DNA from: Nigrospora sphaerica
Taxonomy: Eukaryota; Ascomycota; Sordariomycetes; Amphisphaeriales; Apiosporaceae
Reading direction: 5' to 3'
DNA length: 64,000 bases
Assembly: GCA_018287875.1 (NCBI GenBank)
Contig: JAGVVL010000015.1
Coordinates: forward strand, 3,782,001 to 3,846,000
Positions 22,156-34,269 of the stretch are shown in pieces. The notes below the pieces were generated by a model. The model saw only the letters and a list, made by a program, of their open reading frames with translations. It ran no database searches and was not told the origin of the DNA. The position numbers were made by a program, and so were the translations under genes. Numbering within the stretch: position 1 is the first letter of the stretch; each line of letters begins with the position of its first letter.

Positions 22156-25100
22156 AATCTGTTTACCTCGGTTCGGCATATTCGATCGACTTGATAGGCT
22201 GCAATGAATGACATGTGGCTGTTCAATCCGAACACGAGAGCGGTTCCGACGGACGAATATGGGATCCCTACAGAAGCTAGGTACCTCTTAGTCACCGACC
22301 TAGGTAATAACTATGCTCACCGACTGGCAATGCGCATAGTATCCAGTAGGATCCCAGCTCGCTGATGGATGACGGCCGACCCGTTTTACAGAGTCGGGCA
22401 GGGGAGCCTCTAAATCGTCAGCACCTGGAAGTAACAGTGAGGAGGGTACTCCCGGTCTGCTTCCCCCTTTTAGCAGTAGTTGAATCAAGATCTTGGTGCT
22501 TGGTACATGGCTCACCCAAACGCTCTTGGGCGCGCCCCTCGTGCGTATCGTTAACCAGGTTGACGTTAATTTATGCGCAAATACATACTGGGTTTAAAAT
22601 TCCAGGTTTCAGGCAATCGGGTGAGTTGTGAAATCCGAGGTTCAAATTATTAGAGTACGTCGAGGCTTAACGGCTCGATAAGTTTTACTCACGCAATACA
22701 CCGTTGCTGTGCAATTGATGCGAGGGATAGTGATGAGTAGTACCCTGACTCTTGCTCTCCTGAGAATCCCTGTTCCATGGAGCCGACTGCGTGGCATGGC
22801 CCGCTCCGCCAAAACCTGTCAAAAACCTTAAACTGTGACGGCATGTCACATCGCTCCCGGCTTGGCTGACAGTGCTGACATGTCGCTATACAGGGCAACC
22901 CCGGATTTCCGTCCACAGGCAGCAGGGGGATGTCTGCAGGTACAGATCGCCGCGCAGCACGCCCGCAAGCCTAAAAGGTAACCAAGTACCTGTAGGCTTC
23001 CGGGGCTCCGACCCCAAGTGCCCTCCGCAGCGTTGAAGCATAACGCCACCAGTCCACAGCGCTGACGAGTACCCCAGGCGGGGCTGACCAAGATCGTAAG
23101 ATCGGTGGTTCGGTGGTTTCCGAACGCTCAAAGGTGGCTCTGCCGTAGCAAAATCAGTATGGGATGCCAGCAGGCTCGGAATCGCATGGCATCATTTAGC
23201 CCCCCTGATCACATTTTCGGATTTCTTCAGACGGTACAACCCTCTTACAAGCAAGAACATCGAATACTAATAAATTTAAGCTGTTTTATATACACTCTAT
23301 GTGCTCTTTCCTCTTCGAGGAAATGACACGATTCCGAGCCTGGTGGGATAGACCCGTGTCCATCCCCCAGAAAGGTGCCTGCTTGCTACACCGTTCTCTT
23401 CTTGGCTACATTCATCACCCCCTGTAGTGACTCACATCTGGTATCATGGTCCTCCGTCTCCGTAACTGGCCATGCAATCTAATTAGGGAGAAGTATGGAA
23501 TAGCATAAGGGCCAGCAGCAGAGACGGCTCCGAGAAATCCGAACTACCGAGGTATCCAGGGCAAGCGTCTTCATCCATGCCCTGAAGCTGAGGCTGTGAT
23601 TCGCCTATACCATCTTCACTAGAATAGTACCGTCTTGGAACACGCTGTCGATTTGGATGGAGTCTACACCTATTCTGGTGGCATGTGGGTGGAATACCTC
23701 GAAGCATCTGTGACAGTAAAGGGGGGAGACCCTTTCCCTCTGCGCTCCGTAGCATGGCGGCCATGTGTATAAAGTAAATAGTAATCCCTTGACCGGTAGA
23801 GATTCTGTTCATCACCAGTCGTTGTGCACCGCAGTTTTGCCGTCTCCGATTCTGCCGCGGGAACTTGCTGCTCTGACGGGTACTCACTGACTTGCGAGGG
23901 GCTCTCGTTGTGACGGTCCCGAAGCCATCGTTGCGTCGGTCCCGAAACCGGCCATGACTGTCCTCGATTGCGGCATGTCAAGCAAACAGACGGGAAGGGC
24001 GGGGCAAAAGCTCCATCCCACGCGGCATCTCGCAGATCTGCAGTGGTATGGAAAGTCCTGTTGCTGCGCTGCCTGGCTGCCACGGTCCCTGCAGGGGAAG
24101 GAGGCCCGGGTACGGTGCATCTTGATTGGTAGAGCTCAGAAGGGAGTTCATAAATTGTGGTATCCGGCTTGTCTTTTAGGCAGCAAGTGTTTGCCAACGG
24201 CAAAACTTTAGGACCACTTTGGCTTGGCCAAAGCGCTTTCGATGCAAACGGATATCATTACAGCGCTATCGGACGGGATGAGTCACCTACCCGAGCTCTC
24301 GTTTCACTTGGGCGGGCAGAGACAGAGACGCGCCGCCGGAAGTCAAACGTGAGGGGAAGGGGATGCTCACTGCCCAGATGCGGATGACAACCTCACTTCT
24401 CGCCTCACTTTGACGGGCAGAAGCAGATATGAGAACGAGTGTTTGCTTGCTCTGGGCTATGGGCCAATGAAGCTGCGACAACCCCTCTTCTCCCCGCGGC
24501 ATTCGGAAGCCGGCTCCTTGCTCATTTGCGACTCACGTCGGGACTTTTGCGGACCCAATGCCCACTGCCGCCCGTCACCACGCGGGATTTTTCGTCATCG
24601 GACGCGTGCCAACAGCCTGGGAAGGTGACTCAAAGCTGAAACAAAACATTGCCTTCGTGGAAATGCCCGTCCGGTGTGTGACGAGAGAGTCTCTCGGTGT
24701 GCCGTGGGTCGTCGCCGCAACTGAAGTCAAGGCCCTCCCGCGTAGCAGCGGGCGAAAGCCAGCGTCGGCAACAGCGCCGGGAGTGGCGATGACGCGGCAT
24801 TCAGGGGGGGGAGGGTCTCTGGCGTAGTTGTGGGTTTAACCACGGCAAGGCGCACGTCGTGTATCGGGATGACGGAGCCGGATCCGGTGCATGGAACTTG
24901 TTGCAACATCGCTGGCACCTCCACTTCCCAGGACCTGTGGTGAGTGCACCGAGACAGGGGATCCCATGAGAGCAGGTGTGGATACCCACTCGGACAGCCT
25001 AGACGGGAGGGCAAATGTTCACAGAGGGAGGGAATGGTTGCCATGAGAGTGGAGGAGAGCCCAGCGACTCAAGTGGGCAAAGTACAGCGAAAATGCTTGA

Positions 25101-25827
25101 CATGCGTGCGAGTGAGCCATACTGTAATAACTTGTAGCGGGGAAATGCTGACTGATTTTTTTGTGAAGCCGGCGCTCCCAAGCTACACCCGGGGGAGAGG
25201 CTGTCGGGATTCAGTTGGCTTGTGATCCCATGGCCTATCTGGGGATGTTCAGGGATAACTACCACAAATTTGATCAACAAAAACGGGGCGGTCCCGGGCG
25301 ACGCATTGGCCAATATCTATGTGTCTGTCAAGGTTCGATAACATTTCCTCGTCTGTCACAGCGACGTAACACGGGGTGTTGGACCGCACGGGGGTCTCGT
25401 CAAGCCACAGGAGGCGGCTTGTGCAGGTGTTGCACGTGTATGTTACAGAGGAGAGAGAGGACAAGTACAAAATGAGAGGTACCTGCGGACCGGCCCGACC
25501 CGCGGTTCGTCCGTTTGTCACTTTCAAACAACCTCATTGACCGCCGACAACTGCCCATTCTCATCAGTTTCCGTGCGCCAGTCCCGCGCAGCTGTATCAT
25601 CGAGTACTTCTAAGCGGACATGGCGACTCTGATAGTCTCGCGGCCGTAAAGATGTGGAGAAGACCGTCGTGGTTGTCCGTTTTGAACAGAGCGAAGCCGG
25701 TGCATAACGCCCGGCAAACTCTTGCAGTCGAGTTGGCGCCGTGGGAGACGACCTTGGCAGCCGTTGTGGTGCTAGGGAAGTTCGAGGCATTAGCCCATCG
25801 GGGGCCGGGACCTTCCGGTTCTCTTCT
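22156..25827. other. Long intergenic region, no gene supported
   Basis: About 3.7 kb of GC-balanced sequence. Short overlapping ORFs occur on both strands (for example 23670-24203 minus), but none shows a conserved motif, consistent splice sites or a plausible protein composition. No tRNA, rRNA or repeat pair was found. Confidence 0.5.
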
Positions 25828-27411
25828 TTACCACGTCTGTGTCTGTCGGTAGCGTTCCCCTTCTTCTTCGCTCCCCTCATTCAAAGTCACCATCTCGGTG
25901 TCTTGTTCCGCCGGTCTGGCCGGCGGGGTCGTGGATACGGCCTTGAGGACTGGGGGCATGTTGCCTTCCACTCCCTCTTTCATTCCAGCTGTTGCACGCT
26001 GGTTTAATACCGTGATCAAAGCCCTAGGAGTTATTGTAGAAACTCACAGACAAAATTGTTGCCAAATTCCACAAAGACGGGGATCCACGTCGTCAAAGCC
26101 AAGACCTGCCCAAACGACCACTCAGCGAGCGGATTCCCGGTCTGGTCCGTTTTGAACATGTAGGCTCGCTGTTGGCGGAGCAGGTGAAAGGTAAACCACA
26201 TGAGAGCCAGCCAGAAAACTTGCATCAGCACGCCCAGGCTCTTTTTGTATCCTCGGGGCAAGGACCAGCTGAACGGTTCTATCATGACTCTGCGATATCC
26301 CGTCGTCATCAAGGTAATCGCTATGGCCAGCCCCAGGCATACGTGTAAGGCAATACCCACAGAGAACCAGTAGGATTGGTTCTCGCTGTATGTCAGGAGT
26401 TCGATGATTTCAAAAGACGAGATGACCACGAGTGAAGGAAGGGTGTACCTGGATGCCGTCACAAACAAGGCCCATATGGCCGTTTGCAGCATTCCGACGA
26501 GGACCAAGACGGTGATGATAAGACGGCGGCGTCGTCGGCTCCGGGCCGAAAGGAGGTGGCCCACTGAGAAGACGGACAGGGTGCTGAACCCGGACGCCAG
26601 AGCGGCAAAGTAATAGTCGTCGATGCTGTACGACGATCCCTTCTTCCATTCCCTAATCTTGGCCAGTGCCTTTGACGCGTCCGTTGCCGTCAAGACGGTG
26701 CCGAAGCTGGCAATTTGCGTTCCGAAGCACAAAAGGGCGGCGCTCCAGAAGAAACCGGGGAGGGAGGCTTCCAGGGAATCATGGAAAGACAGACGGCGGC
26801 GCTCGGTTTTGGGTCGAGTGGTGCGCAATAAGGTGCGAGCAAGTTCGAGGCCTTGTCGCAGAAGAAAGATGGTGGTGAGCCCTGCTTGGATCCCATACGA
26901 CGCCAACACCTGTATCTCAATCAGTTCTTCTCCCTGAGCAGCCTTGATATTATACGGTAAAGGAGGGCCGACTCACTCCGACGCCGGCAATGTCTGCGTT
27001 CCCCTCAATACTCATGGCTGATTGGAGCTCGCTCCTGCAACTCTGAATGACGGTGCCGAGCTTAGGGACATCGTCGTTCGGCTCGGGCCACGCGAACATT
27101 TTGGCAATGACCCTGCCCGACGGTTCCTCGGCGACTGGGAAGAACCTGAAGGCGAAGCAGTTGGACCGGTACCAAGACGAGGCCTCTTCCGGGCTCGGGG
27201 CCGCCGTGGCGTTGGGGGCGTCGGATGGGAGTCCGGATATCAGATAGTCGTACATGACGTCGGCTTCGGCCGCGCACAAATTGTAGCTGTTGAATGTCGT
27301 TTTCCGATAGATCTTGCTGGCGTATTGACTGTAGAGCGCGCAGTCGGTAAAGTTCCAGGCGTCAGGGGCTGGAGGTGTCCAGGGGGTGCTGACGTTGGTG
27401 TTGGCCATCAT
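25828..27411 (-). CDS. Fungal polytopic membrane protein, three exons
   Basis: Exons are 27411-26977, 26909-26048 and 25988-25828. Introns of 67 bp (GTGAGT...CAG, phase 0) and 59 bp (GTGAGT...CAACAG, phase 1) give 485 residues. The first junction rebuilds NADIAGVG-VLASYGIQ, typical of this fungus-specific family, in which a soluble N-terminal part with conserved Cys residues precedes several membrane helices. Hydrophobic segments lie near residues 146-162, 200-225, 265-290, 300-325, 335-360 and 405-430. The C-terminus is acidic (TLNEGSEEEGERY). Substrate and role are unknown. Codons and GC content look like host sequence and there is no RIP damage. An alternative end at 26031, without the last intron, is possible. 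Confidence 0.75.
26910..26976 (-). other. Intron 1 of the membrane-protein gene
   Basis: 67 bp, GTGAGT donor and CAG acceptor. Removing it joins two long frames in phase. Confidence 0.75.
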
Positions 27412-28169
27412 GGGCCCCCAGAGAGATGGACGGGGGATGTCGAGGGCTTGATAGACACGATTTCAACGCGAAATAACCAATCTTATACCTCGAGCGGATG
27501 CGGCAAAATGTCCAATGCCTAGAAACACATATTCAGCTATCTGCATGGCAAAACAAGGATAGCAGCAGGCTAGCCTTGGCATAGCCCGGCTGATACTTGG
27601 CGCCCAAAAGGAGGCAGCTACAAAAGCAATGTCAGACTTGGTCAGCGGCTATATGCCCCAATCAAGGGACGGCAATTCGCAGTCTGCCGATCTTGCGGGC
27701 ATTGGCGTTTATCGGCGCGCTTTCATTGGCGCCTTATTCGCGTGAGCCGCTCATTTGATGAACCCCAAGAACCGCCCGAGCGCGCCGCCCCCACGCCCGG
27801 GCCGACAGGACTTGAGAGGCTCGTCCAGGGAAAAATGCCAAGTCCAACTCAATCGCGGGACTGTGATTATTATTACGTGCAATACGTCGGGTGTAGCGAG
27901 TGCTTCATCACGCCACTAAAAGGGAAAAGGGTGTTTTGGCAGCGGTGTCAAGTTGCTGACTGCATTAGGAGATGGCACGAGCTGACCGGCGGAATTGGAC
28001 AAGATCGCCTAGTTTACAACCATGTATGAAGGTAGTCATTCCGTTAACACGCTTACATAGCTTCAACCCCATACATGTAGGTAGGTTGTGGAAGAGTGGT
28101 GACTGTCACGGGAGATCTTCACTCGGCAGCGAGTACCAACGGCCGCAGAAACACCAGCAGAATACACAA
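27412..28169. other. Intergenic, no gene supported
   Basis: Contains the likely divergent upstream region of the membrane-protein gene. ORFs here (27742-28029, 27972-28628 plus) lack motifs; the second is the shadow of the coiled-coil ORF. Confidence 0.5.
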
Positions 28170-28721
28170 CTAGTCATCGAAAATAACCATGAGTTTCCGT
28201 TTCAATTCTGCGTAGTGTCGATCCATGACGTCCAGCACAGGCTCGTGAACTCGCTCATTCATCAAATCGTACATGCCGTCCAGCTGCTTCGCCATCCGGC
28301 TGCAGTCCTCGTCCAGTTCGATATGACGAACTTCGACGTCGCGAAACCTCTCCTCCAAGGTATCGTGATACGCGCCGAGCCTGCGGGTCCGCTCCTCCAG
28401 GTCCTGCCACTCGGAAACGTGGCCATGGAGGTCGACGAGCTGCTCTCCCAGCTCGGCGACGCGCCGCCCCAGCGTGTCGTTCCCGTCGCTCAAATCATCG
28501 CTCTGGCTCCTAACTGCTCGGTTCTCGGCCTCAAGGGCGTCGATCCTCTGTTCGTGTTGTTTCATCCGGGCCTCGAGAGCATCCAGCCGATTGCCGATGT
28601 CGAGGATTATAAAGATAGGATTGAATAGAAAGTAGAAAGAAAGAGAAATTAAGTGGGTGAATAAGACAGAAAGAAGGGATAGAAAAGAAAAAGAAAAAAA
28701 TAGAGAGAAAAAAGAAAGCAA
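28170..28721 (-). CDS. Coiled-coil ORF of unknown function
   Basis: 183 codons as drawn. From about residue 43 to the end it is a heptad-rich coiled coil (RLDALEARMKQHEQRIDALE and onward, dense in E, R, L and D). The first 42 residues (Phe/Leu/Ser-rich) are a translation of the pyrimidine strand of the adjacent polypurine tract and are probably not real. A better start is the in-frame Met of MKQHEQRIDALEAE near 28565. No intron acceptor is visible upstream, so the true 5' end may have been lost when the purine tract or LINE copy A arrived. Ends LKRKLMVIFDD. No family recognised. Confidence 0.45.
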   Translation of the reverse strand: MLSFFSLFFSFSFLSLLSVLFTHLISLSFYFLFNPIFIILDIGNRLDALEARMKQHEQRIDALEAENRAVRSQSDDLSDGNDTLGRRVAELGEQLVDLHGHVSEWQDLEERTRRLGAYHDTLEERFRDVEVRHIELDEDCSRMAKQLDGMYDLMNERVHEPVLDVMDRHYAELKRKLMVIFDD

Positions 28722-29260
28722 GAGAAAAAAGCAAGAGAAAAAAGAAAAAGAAAAAAGAAAGGAAAAAAGAGACGGATGAATAAAAAAGAGGAGTTTTAAA
28801 AGAAAGGAGTGAAGTAGTAAAGAAAAAAAGAAAAAGAAAAAGCGAATAGTAAGAAATTCAAGAAAGAGAGTACGAGAGGAATAAAAGAGAAAAAGAAAAA
28901 GGTATAAAAGGGATTATAAAGAGCACATAAGTAGGAAATAAGGAGAGGAAGAAATTAAGAAGTAAGGATAGATATAGTAAAAGAAAGAGGAAGTAAAGAG
29001 AAAGGGAATAAAAGGAGAAAGAAAGTGTTAAAGAAAGTGTAAAAGGAAGTGTAACAGTAAGTTAGAAAAGAAAGGGTAAAAGAAGGTGTAAAAGAAGGTG
29101 TAAAAAGAAGTGTAAAAGTAGGTAGAAAAAGAAAGGGAGGTAAAGTAGATGCATGAAAGTAAAGAAAGAGAAGAGAGAATATAAAAGAGGTAAAAAGGAT
29201 AGTATAAATGCACTCGTAAGAAAAATAAAAAACAAGAAAAGGTAAGAAAGCGGCGGGAAC
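28620..29260. repeat. Polypurine/polypyrimidine tract
   Basis: About 640 bp in which the plus strand is almost entirely A and G, made of imperfect GAAA, AAAAAG and GTGTAAAAGAAG units. It separates the coiled-coil ORF from LINE copy A. Pyrimidine-strand ORFs (28955-29395, minus) are Phe/Leu/Ser-rich artefacts. Confidence 0.85.
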
Positions 29261-29286
29261 GGTAGGCGGTGCCCAGCTGACCCGTC

Positions 29287-29299
29287 GGTTAGGGTTAGG
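29287..29299 (+). repeat. Short interstitial telomere-like repeat
   Basis: GGTTAGGGTTAGG, two units of the fungal telomere repeat TTAGGG, followed by the perfect hairpin GCACGC-GAA-GCGTGC. It lies between the polypurine tract and the 5' end of LINE copy A. Two units can occur by chance. Confidence 0.4.
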
Positions 29300-29476
29300 A
29301 CGAGCACGCGAAGCGTGCGAGAAGAAGTGCGTTGCTGGGTTGAAAAGATATAGGAGTCCGACTAATAAAAAAAAACTTCTCGAAACCGACCCCACACGGC
29401 GATAACTTCACAACCACGACTCTGAAACCCACCGGATAGCCCGGAAACTGTTCCTAGGGCCCCATTTACCCTAGAA

Positions 29477-30833
29477 ATGGTCGATCCACCACCCTCGAGG
29501 CAAAGCGCGGGTGGCGGGAACCCCAACGTCCCGCCCCACCACCCGAGCCGTCGCCTCCAGACTCGCGTACGCCATCGCCAAGCAGCAACACGGCACCTGG
29601 ACGCAGTCCAGAAGCCATTCGCAGCACCGTAAACAGCCTTAGACGCTTCTTAGCTGGTGATTCCGACGTTGCCACCTTAGTCGCAGCCGTACAAGCCGCC
29701 ATCCCGGTCCTCGAGGCGGCAGCTAAGGAACCAGACAACCAGACTAGCATCGAGAGACGCATCGATGCCATCGAGAACAAGCTTCAGGCTATCCATAAGC
29801 ACATTAAGGCTCCTAAGACATACGCTGCCGCTGCCACCGCCATAACCGCCGCTCCCTCACTTAGAGCCCCTCAGATAGCTAAGGCGCTCCCTCCCCGTCA
29901 GGAACGAGAGATCACCGTCAAGGCTACAGAGACAGAAGGACGCACCTACGCAGAGATCGTTCGCAAGATCAACACCGCCGCAGGGAGAGAGGCAGCAGTA
30001 GCAGCACGTAAGCTCCCTAGCGGAGACTACGCCATCACATGCAAGACAGCAGCGGAGAAACAAGCCCTAGAAGCCGACCTAAACTGGACCGCCGAGGCCT
30101 TCGGAGAGAGTGCCTCCATCCAGAAGAGAAAGATCCTGGTGGTGGCCCATGGCATTAACAAAGAGGCCATAGAGACGAACCAAGGGCAGCTAGGAGTCCA
30201 ACTCCGGAACTAGCCCGGCGGCCCTATCGACGTACTAGAGGCCAAGCTACCTCGCAACACTAAGACCTCGTCTGGGAAGGTCACGGCCCTATATATTGCA
30301 GTACCCACGGTTCAACAAGCGGAACAGCTATGTCGAGACGGCCTTATTTGGCAGTATGGCTACTATCCATGCGAGCCCTTCGCCGAAGGAGCACAGCTTA
30401 AGCAATGCTACCACTGTTACCGTTATGGACATATCGCCTGTGTCTGCCGCCACGCACGCAGGTGCGGGCTCTGCTCTTCAACAAAGCGCGATGATAAAGA
30501 ATGCCCAGAAGCCGAGAATAAGAGCCGGTACTGCTGTCCAGCATGCCGAGGACCACACACTGCGTGGTCTAAGGAGTGCCCAGTCCGCCAAGAGCAGGTC
30601 CAGATTGCCAAGGCTGCTTATGTCACAAGACCGAAGGGATTCGCACTGCCCTCGCAAGAACCCCTAAGACAACAGCCGAAGACTGGCAGACAGTTCAGCC
30701 GCGGAAGCGTCGAGCGACCAGCTGCCGTACTAGAAGCACTGGCAGAGCCCGCAGTAGAACCCACGAAGAGATAGACGACATGGACATCGAAACACCGGAG
30801 TCAACACTAAACAGCATCCACGCTCGACCATAA
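29477..30833 (+). pseudogene. LINE copy A ORF1 (Gag-like, three zinc knuckles)
   Basis: Starts ATGGTCGATCCACC; a Pro/Ser-rich N-terminus precedes a helical central part. Three Cys/His knuckles are encoded at about 30410-30600: CYHCYRYGHIACVC, then a C-x2-C...H...C unit, then CCPACRGPHTAWSKEC. These would bind the LINE RNA. A TAG at 30211-30213 breaks the frame, and further stops lie near the end. ORF1 ends at TAA 30831-30833, which was TGA in copy B. Confidence 0.8.
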
Positions 30834-33800
30834 CAGCGCTAAGGATCCTACACTGGAACACGCAGAAAAGCAAGAAAGCACAGATCCCGGCAGTTGATGC
30901 CATCTCCGAAGAGTACGACGTCCTGGCTATCTAAGAGCCCTGGCGAAACCCAAATATGCCGACCACCTACTGCCCGAGATCCTCTCCATACTACCTACTC
31001 TACGCAACCGAGGGAGGTAGGGCATGCATCTATATTAATAAGAAGTACACCCTAGCGCAGTGGACATACAAGGCGCAGCCAGATAGGTGTCACATCACAA
31101 TCCAACTACCAGACGGTCCCATAACAGTCGTCTGCATATACTCGCCTCCCCCTGGGTCCACTAGCAGATCGGACCTGCCCGCTATCGAAGCCCTCTATGC
31201 CGAACCCCAGCCAAGACGAACAGTCCTCGTGGGAGACTTTAACGTCCACCACCCCGTCTAGGGAGGATACAACGTCCGACCCCATAGGGCAGCTGATAAG
31301 CTGCTCCAGCTAGCAGAATCCTGGAGACTCCAGCTGATCACACCCCCTGGAACACCGACATGGACTCGAAGAGGGTGCATGGACTCCACGATCGACCTAG
31401 CGTGGGCCACGGACGATCTCCGAACTGCCTACGACGGGTACGCCCCATATGCTGGATCCGATCACCTCCCGCAGGTGATACGCGTGGCTGGACCCCATAC
31501 AGACCGCCAAGACAGGCCACGACGCAGCTGGAAAACAGCTGACTATGACCAGGCGAAGGCAGAAGCGGCATACCTACCACAGCCAGGGCGACTCGAGACA
31601 CCAGAAGAAATCGATAGCTACACTGAAACGTTAACTAAGGAATTAACTCGGATAGCCGACCTAGTTGCCCCCTCCGCTACTCTAAAGGAGAGGCAAAGCC
31701 TGGTGGAACCGCGAGACAGAAGAAGCTATAGAGAAGGAGCGAAGAGCCCAGCGGATATGGCTTTCCGACAGGACGGACGTAGCTTGGCGAGCCCTCCGGC
31801 AGTCAACTCTCTCAAAGAAGAAAGCAATCCGAGAAGCCAAGACGGCGTCCTGGAGACATATGCTCCACGAGGCGTCTAGCCAGCCAGCTGGCGTCTGGAA
31901 TATCGCGAGATGGGCAAGAACGGAAGGAGCAGCACCGCCGTTACCCCCGGCAGTCCCTACACTCTACACACCGCGTGGCGAAGCAACGACCCATAAGGAG
32001 AAAACAGAGGCCTTCCGAGAGAGGTTCTATCCCCTCCCTAAGGCTACGTACACCGGCTTCCGAACAACGAACCGGCTCGCAGCGCCTCTCGATATGGACA
32101 GCAAGGTGACAGCAGAAGAAGTCCAAGACGTCCTTACTAAGGCAGGCCAGTGGAAGGCACCTGGACTAGACCAGCTTCCGAACGGATTCCTTAAACGCCT
32201 AGGAAAGCCCCTCTTCCAGGCCTTGGCCTCCCTAGCGGAAGCGTGCTGGCATATAGGATACTATCCAAGAGCGTTCCGGAAAGCAGTCACCGTTATCCTC
32301 CGGAAGCCAGGAAAGCAGCCAAACGAGTATCACCAAGCCGGCGGATGGAGACCTATCGCGCTGCTCAACACTATAGGGAAAGCGATCGAGAGCCTACTAA
32401 CGCAACGGCTAGCTAGCTTTGCCGAAGAGAACGGACTGCTCCCGGACGAACAGATGGGCAACCGGAAAGGCCGCTCCACGGAAACGGCCTTACGGTTGCT
32501 AACGGACCTAGTCCGTACAGCCTGGAAACATGGAGGCGCAGCAACCCTTCTTTCGCTGGATATTTCGGGCGCTTTCGACTCGGTCGACCATGGAAGGCTC
32601 CTCGCTAACCTGCGAGCGCTAAGGGTCCCTATATGGACTATTAGCTGGATCCGAAGCTTCTTATCTAACCGGTCCACTACGCTATTCTTCGATGGCCAGG
32701 AATCGGACGAGATCCCAGTTCCGGCAGGCGTCCCGCAGGGCTCACCCTTATCGCCCATCCTCTTCTGCCTCTATATAGCCGGTCTTTATAAGGCTCTCCG
32801 CGCTATACCAGGAATAGCTACTATAGCCTTCGCAGACGACACGAACCTCGTGGGCTTCGGTTTGGACCCCGAGCAGACTTGCGAGCGGCTGGAAGCCGCT
32901 CACAGGATCTGTAAAGAATGGGCAGTCAGCCACGGCATGACCTTTGCAGTCCAGAAATATCACCTAGTCCACTTCTCTCGAAGACGGAAAGGTCCGGACA
33001 CAAAGATAGCCTTAGAAGGCCACGAAATCGAACCAGAAGACTCCTGCCGCGTCCTTGGCATCCAGGTGGATAGACGTCTCCGCTGGGACGTCCACATCCA
33101 GTCGATATCGAAGAAGATGGCGACGCAGGTCTATGCTCTAGACCGGATAGCCGGCTCGACATGGGGCGCGTCTCTCCAGCGAGCCCGCCAAGTCTATACA
33201 GCCGTCGTACGGTCTGCGATAGGCTATGGAGCTTCAGAGTGGCACCGCCAGATCTCGAAAAATAGAGCCAAGGCACTTAACGACGTCCAGACAGAGTGCC
33301 TCCGAAAGGTCACAGGAGCTTTCAAAGCCACGGCCACTGCAGTACTAGAAACGGAAGCTTACGTGTCCCCCTTAGACACGTGGCTCAACAGAAGGGTGGC
33401 GGCATCGGAAGAGAGGCTCCAACAGCCGCGTATCGCATCACTCATCCAAGCAAGGTGCGATAGCGCAGCTAGATGGATCCTAACAAGACCGACTCGCCGG
33501 CGCAGACCGAAAGGCCCCGACGCTCCCGATCGTAAGAGGTGGCTAGACGAATGGCTAGCTGGAGACTCAGCACATAAGGCTGAGGAGAGAGACTGGCTTC
33601 AAAGATGGCAACAAGCGCAGCAAAATCGAACAGCACGAACCCCGACAGCAACTAAGATGCCGCCAGACAAACACGTCCTCAAGCTCCATAAGGGACTCCA
33701 TAAGGCCGAGAGCTCCATCCTCGTCCAAGCGAGGACTGGCAAGATTGGGCTGCGAGACTTCCTTTTAAGCGTAGGGTCCCGGGCTTCGACAGCCCCTGGT

Positions 33801-34015
33801 GCGTCTGTGGTCAGGGCAGGGAGACCGTCCGGCATATCCTCGTTTTCTGCCCACGCGAAAGAGAAAGACGAGAGCATCTCGTCCAAGCTCTAGGAGGACC
33901 GATAGACACGGACAGGATGCTCGACACCCCAGGAAAAGCAGGAATTATCGCGAGATGGCTACTCCGCTCGCGTAGGCTGGACATGTTCCAGCTGGCGAAT
34001 CAACTCATCAGCTAA
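30830..34015 (+). pseudogene. LINE copy A ORF2 (endonuclease-reverse transcriptase)
   Basis: The ORF2 start codon has become ATA at 30830-30832 (ATG in copy B). A Gln codon has become TAA at 30932-30934, a Trp codon TAG at 31259-31261, and a one-base indel near 31670 shifts the frame. The rest is open (31860-33893) with RT motifs VPAGVPQGSPLSPILF and TIAFADDTNLVGFG. A second shift near 33767 disrupts the C-terminal zinc finger. All base changes named fit CpA-to-TpA mutation on one or other strand. Confidence 0.85.
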
Positions 34016-34269
34016 GAAGCGGGCGCGCTGAGCCCGATCTCGGTATGGCAGGTCAAAGAGCAGATAGAAGCGGTGCGACGCAGCGGAACCTAGGTTTTTC
34101 ACCCGGCCGGACGTCAGCCCGGAACGGTTTTCCTAGGCTAAGATGCGCGGGGGGTCCTCATGGCCTAGATAGGTCGCTAGGTGTAAGAACAATAATAATA
34201 ATAATAATAATATCCAATTACCCGCCCCCACCCACCCCCAAAAGCTTAAATACGGTGTAGAATCCAGGT

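Larger units (their letters stand above)
29366..34211 (+). mobile_element. LINE copy A, near full length, mildly RIP-damaged
   Basis: Starts at an A-run and ACTTCTCGAAACCGACC, contains ORF1 and ORF2, and ends in an (AAT)n tail at 34190-34211. Copy B (48605-58413) is closely similar, and most differences are C/T or G/A transitions. The 3' end lies about 60 bp beyond the P450 stop codon. No target duplication could be assigned. Confidence 0.88.

Noticed and set aside
23483..24203. Overlapping minus ORFs of 134 and 177 codons
   Set aside because: Neither shows a domain, hydrophobic pattern or splice context; composition is like translated intergenic DNA.
29287..29299. Evidence for a chromosome end or telomere healing
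   Set aside because: Only two TTAGGG units and no subtelomeric array; kept as a minor feature.
28955..29395. Minus ORF of 146 codons, Phe/Leu/Ser-rich, looking like a membrane protein
   Set aside because: It is the translation of the pyrimidine strand of a low-complexity purine tract.
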